From assembly GCF_003076455.1 (NCBI RefSeq), contig NZ_CP020918.1, positions 4,066,001-4,130,000 on the forward strand: 64,000 nucleotides of DNA, in the 5' to 3' direction. The DNA is from Flavobacterium faecale (GTDB lineage Bacteria; Bacteroidota; Bacteroidia; Flavobacteriales; Flavobacteriaceae). Below the pieces are notes generated by a model. The model was given only the letters and a program-made list of their open reading frames with translations. It had not been told where the DNA came from and ran no database searches. The stretch's first letter is position 1; each line of letters opens with the position of its first letter. Shown one piece after another: positions 61,099-64,000 of this stretch. Position numbers and translations under genes: made by a program.

Positions 61099-62775
61099 GT
61101 GAATTGCTACCTTTTTCCTAAATTTGACCAAAAAATAAATCCCTTGACACGAATTTTTCAAATTATAACTTATTTGCTTATTGCCTTCAGCGCCACTTCT
61201 CTATCGGCTCAAGCTCCTAAGAAAATTATTATCGAACATTCTGATTTTGCAGATGTTAACGAAGTTGAATTACCCGATGCTTTTTTACTAACCGGAAATG
61301 TTAGTGTGAACCACGACGGAATTGTATTGACTTGCAACAAAGCGTACTTCTTTAAATCAGAGAATTACATCAAAGCTTTTGGAAACGTACAAATTGTTCA
61401 AGGTGACACCTTGTTTCTAAATAGTAAATACGCCGAGTACAACGGAAACATGAAACAAGCATTTGCTACTGGAAACGCTGTGATGAGTTCGCCAGACGCT
61501 ACATTGGCGACAGACACAATCAACTTTAATCGAAACACTCAAGAGGTTTATTACAACACTCTCGGGACAATAACAAATAAAGAAAATGTATTAAAATCAA
61601 AATCGGGTCGCTATTTTGTAGCGCAAAAAAAGTTTCAATTCCTTACCGCTGTAACGATTACCAACCCCCAATATGTCATCAAATCCAACCATTTGGATTA
61701 TTACAGTAACTCCGGTCACTCTTACCTTTTTGGGCCTTCGACCATTACTAGTAAAGAAAATTTTATTTATACAGAAAAAGGATTTTACGATACAAAGAAA
61801 AACCTAGCCCATTTTTTGAGAAAATCATACATTAAATATGATGATCGAAGGATTGAAGGCGATAGTTTGTATTATGATCGAAATAAAGAATTTGCATCGG
61901 CTACGCGTAACGTAAAAATTACTGACACCATCAATAAAGGAATCGTAAAGGGTCATTACGCAGAAATGTTCAAGAAGAAAGACTCCCTTTTTGTAACCAA
62001 AAGAGCTGTTGCAATTAATTTGGTCGAAAAAGACTCTGTTTACATTCACGGAAAAAAATTAATGGTCACCGGTCCAGAAGGCAATCGAATCATTCGAGCA
62101 TTTAACAATGTTCGTTTCTTTAAGGTTGATATGAGTGGGAAATGTGATTCGCTACATTCGAGCTCAAAAGAATCTTTGACCAAACTCATTGGAAATCCGA
62201 TATTATGGAATGGTGAAAATCAAATCACGGGTGACATCATGCATCTCATAGGTGATAATAAAACGCAGAAATTAGATTCCTTAAAAGTTTTAAACAACAC
62301 TTTCATGGTCTCACGGGACACGCTTGGCACGGGGTACAACCAGGTAAAAGGATTAAACCTCTATGGAAAATTCTTTGAAGGTAAACTACATGAAGTTGAT
62401 GTGGTTAAAAATGCAGAGGTGATTTATTACATGCGAAACGACACCCAAGAGTTAATCGGAATTAATAAAAATGTGAGTAGCCGAATCAACATGATACTCG
62501 AAAACAATACTGCCGAGACTATTACTTTCTATAAACAAGTGGACGGAACCATATTTCCAGAAGAAGACCTTTCGCCCTATGATCGGGTACTCAAAGGAAT
62601 GAAATGGCGAGGTGACGAACGAATAAAAAGTAAAGACGACATCTTTTCAGACGAAGACAATGAACTCAATGCTAAGCTAATTAAAGAAGGTCAAATAGAC
62701 GAAGCAAAGGTGAATGTACCGATGAAGGTGAGAAAAGAAACTTTGAACTACGATAAAAAGAAGAAGAAAAAATAA
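61099..62775 (+). CDS. OstA/LptA-like lipopolysaccharide transport protein
   Basis: A 558-residue periplasmic protein with an N-terminal signal (RIFQIITYLLIAFSATSLSA-type). Repeated beta-jellyroll units of the OstA/LptA fold follow: DAFLLTGNVSVNHDGIVLTC, YIKAFGNVQIVQGDTLFLNS, GNAVMSSPDATLATDTINFN and later copies. LptA-type proteins bridge the periplasm and carry LPS to the outer membrane; this longer form is seen in Bacteroidota. The start is uncertain: GTG at 61099, or TTG at 61144, which begins nearer the signal peptide. The tail is lysine-rich. The aminotransferase gene follows after 90 bp. Confidence 0.88.
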   Translation: MNCYLFPKFDQKINPLTRIFQIITYLLIAFSATSLSAQAPKKIIIEHSDFADVNEVELPDAFLLTGNVSVNHDGIVLTCNKAYFFKSENYIKAFGNVQIVQGDTLFLNSKYAEYNGNMKQAFATGNAVMSSPDATLATDTINFNRNTQEVYYNTLGTITNKENVLKSKSGRYFVAQKKFQFLTAVTITNPQYVIKSNHLDYYSNSGHSYLFGPSTITSKENFIYTEKGFYDTKKNLAHFLRKSYIKYDDRRIEGDSLYYDRNKEFASATRNVKITDTINKGIVKGHYAEMFKKKDSLFVTKRAVAINLVEKDSVYIHGKKLMVTGPEGNRIIRAFNNVRFFKVDMSGKCDSLHSSSKESLTKLIGNPILWNGENQITGDIMHLIGDNKTQKLDSLKVLNNTFMVSRDTLGTGYNQVKGLNLYGKFFEGKLHEVDVVKNAEVIYYMRNDTQELIGINKNVSSRINMILENNTAETITFYKQVDGTIFPEEDLSPYDRVLKGMKWRGDERIKSKDDIFSDEDNELNAKLIKEGQIDEAKVNVPMKVRKETLNYDKKKKKK

Positions 62776-62865
62776 GTATCGTTATTACGAAATTTATAAA
62801 AAACACTTCTTTAAAGCTGTCTCGAAATAAAGCGGCAGCAACGTTTAATTACCAAGAATAAAAAA

Positions 62866-64000
62866 ATGAATTCAGATTTTATAAAATACCAAGCGCAAAC
62901 ATCGCCATACCCATTAGGAATGGAAGTTTCGCATGCAAAAGGATCATACATTTATGACACCAACGCAAAAAAATATTTGGATTTTGTAGCAGGAGTTTCT
63001 GCTTGCACCCTAGGCCATCAACACCCTAGAGTAAATCAAGCAATAAAAGATCAACTAGACAAATATTCTCACGTGATGGTCTATGGAGAATATTCCCAAA
63101 GTCCTGCAGTTGAATATTGCAAATTGATGGCCTCACTCCTACCTGAACCTTTAAATAAAACATATCTCGTAAACTCTGGCACAGAAGCCATTGAAGGTGC
63201 TTTGAAATTAGCAAAACGTGTCACTGGAAGAAGTCAGTTGATATCGTGCCACAATGCTTATCACGGGAACACCATGGGATCTATGAGTGTAATGGGTTTT
63301 GAGGAAAGAAAACAAGCGTACAGACCATTATTACCAGACATTGACTTTATTACGTTTAATAACGAAGCAGATTTAGAAAAAATTACCACTAGAACTGCCG
63401 GAATCTTACTTGAGACTATTCAAGGTGGTGCTGGTTTTATTGAACCCCATAATGATTTTTTGAAAAAAGTTCGCCAACGCTGCACAGAAGTCGGTGCTAT
63501 GCTAATTCTTGACGAAATACAACCTGGTTTTGGAAGAACAGGAAAATTGTTTGGTTTTCAAAATTATGATATGGTTCCAGATATCCTAGTAATGGGAAAA
63601 GGAATGGGAGGCGGAATGCCAGTAGGAGCCTTTACCGCTTCATCTGAAATGATGGATTTACTAAGTCATAGTCCGAAATTGGGTCACATAACGACCTTTG
63701 GCGGTCACCCTGTCATAGCGTCAGCCTGTTTGGCAACTTTGCAAGAATTAGTTGAAACCAACTTGATGCAAGAAGCCTTAGACAAGGAAAAGCTCTTCCG
63801 TTCTCTTTTGGTACATCCTTTGATAGAAGAAATAAGAGGAAAAGGGTTAATGCTTGCAGCGATGACAAAAGATGCAAACATAACAAATGAAGTGATTTTG
63901 AGATGCCAAGAAAAGGGACTTATATTATTTTGGCTATTATTTGAAGGTTGCGCCATTCGTATTACACCACCACTAACAATTTCTGAAGACGAAATTAGAG
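62866..64000 (+). CDS. Class III (aspartate aminotransferase family) aminotransferase, 3' end missing
   Basis: A class III, PLP-dependent aminotransferase, running off the window end after 378 codons. The substrate/PLP motifs are VNSGTEAIEGALKLAKRVTG, ILDEIQPGFGRTGKLFGFQ with the PLP-binding Asp, and MGKGMGGGMPVGAF with the Schiff-base lysine. The family includes acetylornithine, GABA and ornithine transaminases; the substrate cannot be fixed from sequence. It lies downstream of the OstA-like gene, probably separately transcribed. No frameshift is seen. Confidence 0.9.
   Translation, partial: MNSDFIKYQAQTSPYPLGMEVSHAKGSYIYDTNAKKYLDFVAGVSACTLGHQHPRVNQAIKDQLDKYSHVMVYGEYSQSPAVEYCKLMASLLPEPLNKTYLVNSGTEAIEGALKLAKRVTGRSQLISCHNAYHGNTMGSMSVMGFEERKQAYRPLLPDIDFITFNNEADLEKITTRTAGILLETIQGGAGFIEPHNDFLKKVRQRCTEVGAMLILDEIQPGFGRTGKLFGFQNYDMVPDILVMGKGMGGGMPVGAFTASSEMMDLLSHSPKLGHITTFGGHPVIASACLATLQELVETNLMQEALDKEKLFRSLLVHPLIEEIRGKGLMLAAMTKDANITNEVILRCQEKGLILFWLLFEGCAIRITPPLTISEDEIR

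Noticed and set aside
1..64000. CRISPR arrays, prophage, intact insertion sequences
   Set aside because: No regularly spaced direct repeats of CRISPR type, no phage structural genes, no transposase or integrase frame found on either strand.

Overview
The window is a chromosomal segment of an AT-rich member of the Bacteroidota, most likely a Flavobacterium or close relative. The evidence is the TANNTTTG promoter boxes typical of the phylum, carboxypeptidase-regulatory-like TonB receptors, lipoproteins with short signal peptides, DUF6146/DUF6787/OstA-like genes, and TSP3-repeat OmpA proteins. I see no rRNA, complete tRNA, CRISPR array, prophage or intact insertion sequence.

Layout. 1-4.4 kb: a truncated TonB receptor, a small membrane protein, a BtuF-like binding protein and pyrF. 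4.7-10.5 kb: a tight minus-strand operon encoding the complete ligase-associated DNA damage response set (exonuclease, ATP-dependent ligase, Lhr-like helicase, PdeM). 10.7-19.9 kb: a plus-strand stress region with Dps, CsbD, an AI-2E transporter, an AraC regulator, a response regulator, a PAS histidine kinase, a lipoprotein, YihY, a porin-like protein, an lmo0937-type peptide, YtxH and a lipoprotein. 19.9-23.2 kb: an OmpA/DUF5723 protein and prfA. 23.2-28.2 kb: a decayed region, an LSm-like protein, an FNT channel, a glycosyltransferase and an MscS channel. 28.4-32.3 kb: ohrR-ohr-nitroreductase, a flavin-dependent oxidoreductase and a yellow/MRJP protein. 32.3-43.8 kb: assorted genes including YoaK, a large TonB receptor, TerC, a PhoX-like phosphatase and an imelysin-peroxidase fusion. 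44-49.5 kb: parE and parC with a HepT/MntA toxin-antitoxin pair between them. 49.6-55.4 kb: FMN reductase, ychF and a second large TonB receptor. 55.5-59.4 kb: ferredoxin divergent from acyl-CoA reductase-serC-serA. 59.5-64 kb: DUF937, DUF6146, DUF6787, OstA-like, and a class III aminotransferase cut by the window end.

Most notable observation. Four genes (the 69-aa membrane protein at 2563, dps, the lipoprotein at 16330 and the porin at 18025) carry the same upstream architecture. A direct repeat of AATT-N-TRTAAR half-sites lies with a 21-bp period, and the TRTAAR of the proximal half-site starts exactly 27 bp before the -7 box in all four. An AraC-family regulator gene and a two-component pair sit in the middle of this set. 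I propose a previously undescribed stress regulon controlled by one of them. Second, the ohrR promoter carries a perfect 7-bp inverted repeat matching the known OhrR operator. Third, six copies of a hairpin-bearing interspersed element occupy intergenic gaps, two of them sharing an almost identical 64-65-bp hairpin. Fourth, the HepT/MntA module splits the topoisomerase IV operon.

All functional names come from reading protein motifs without database searches. Starts were moved downstream of the longest open frame wherever a promoter, signal peptide or terminator required it.
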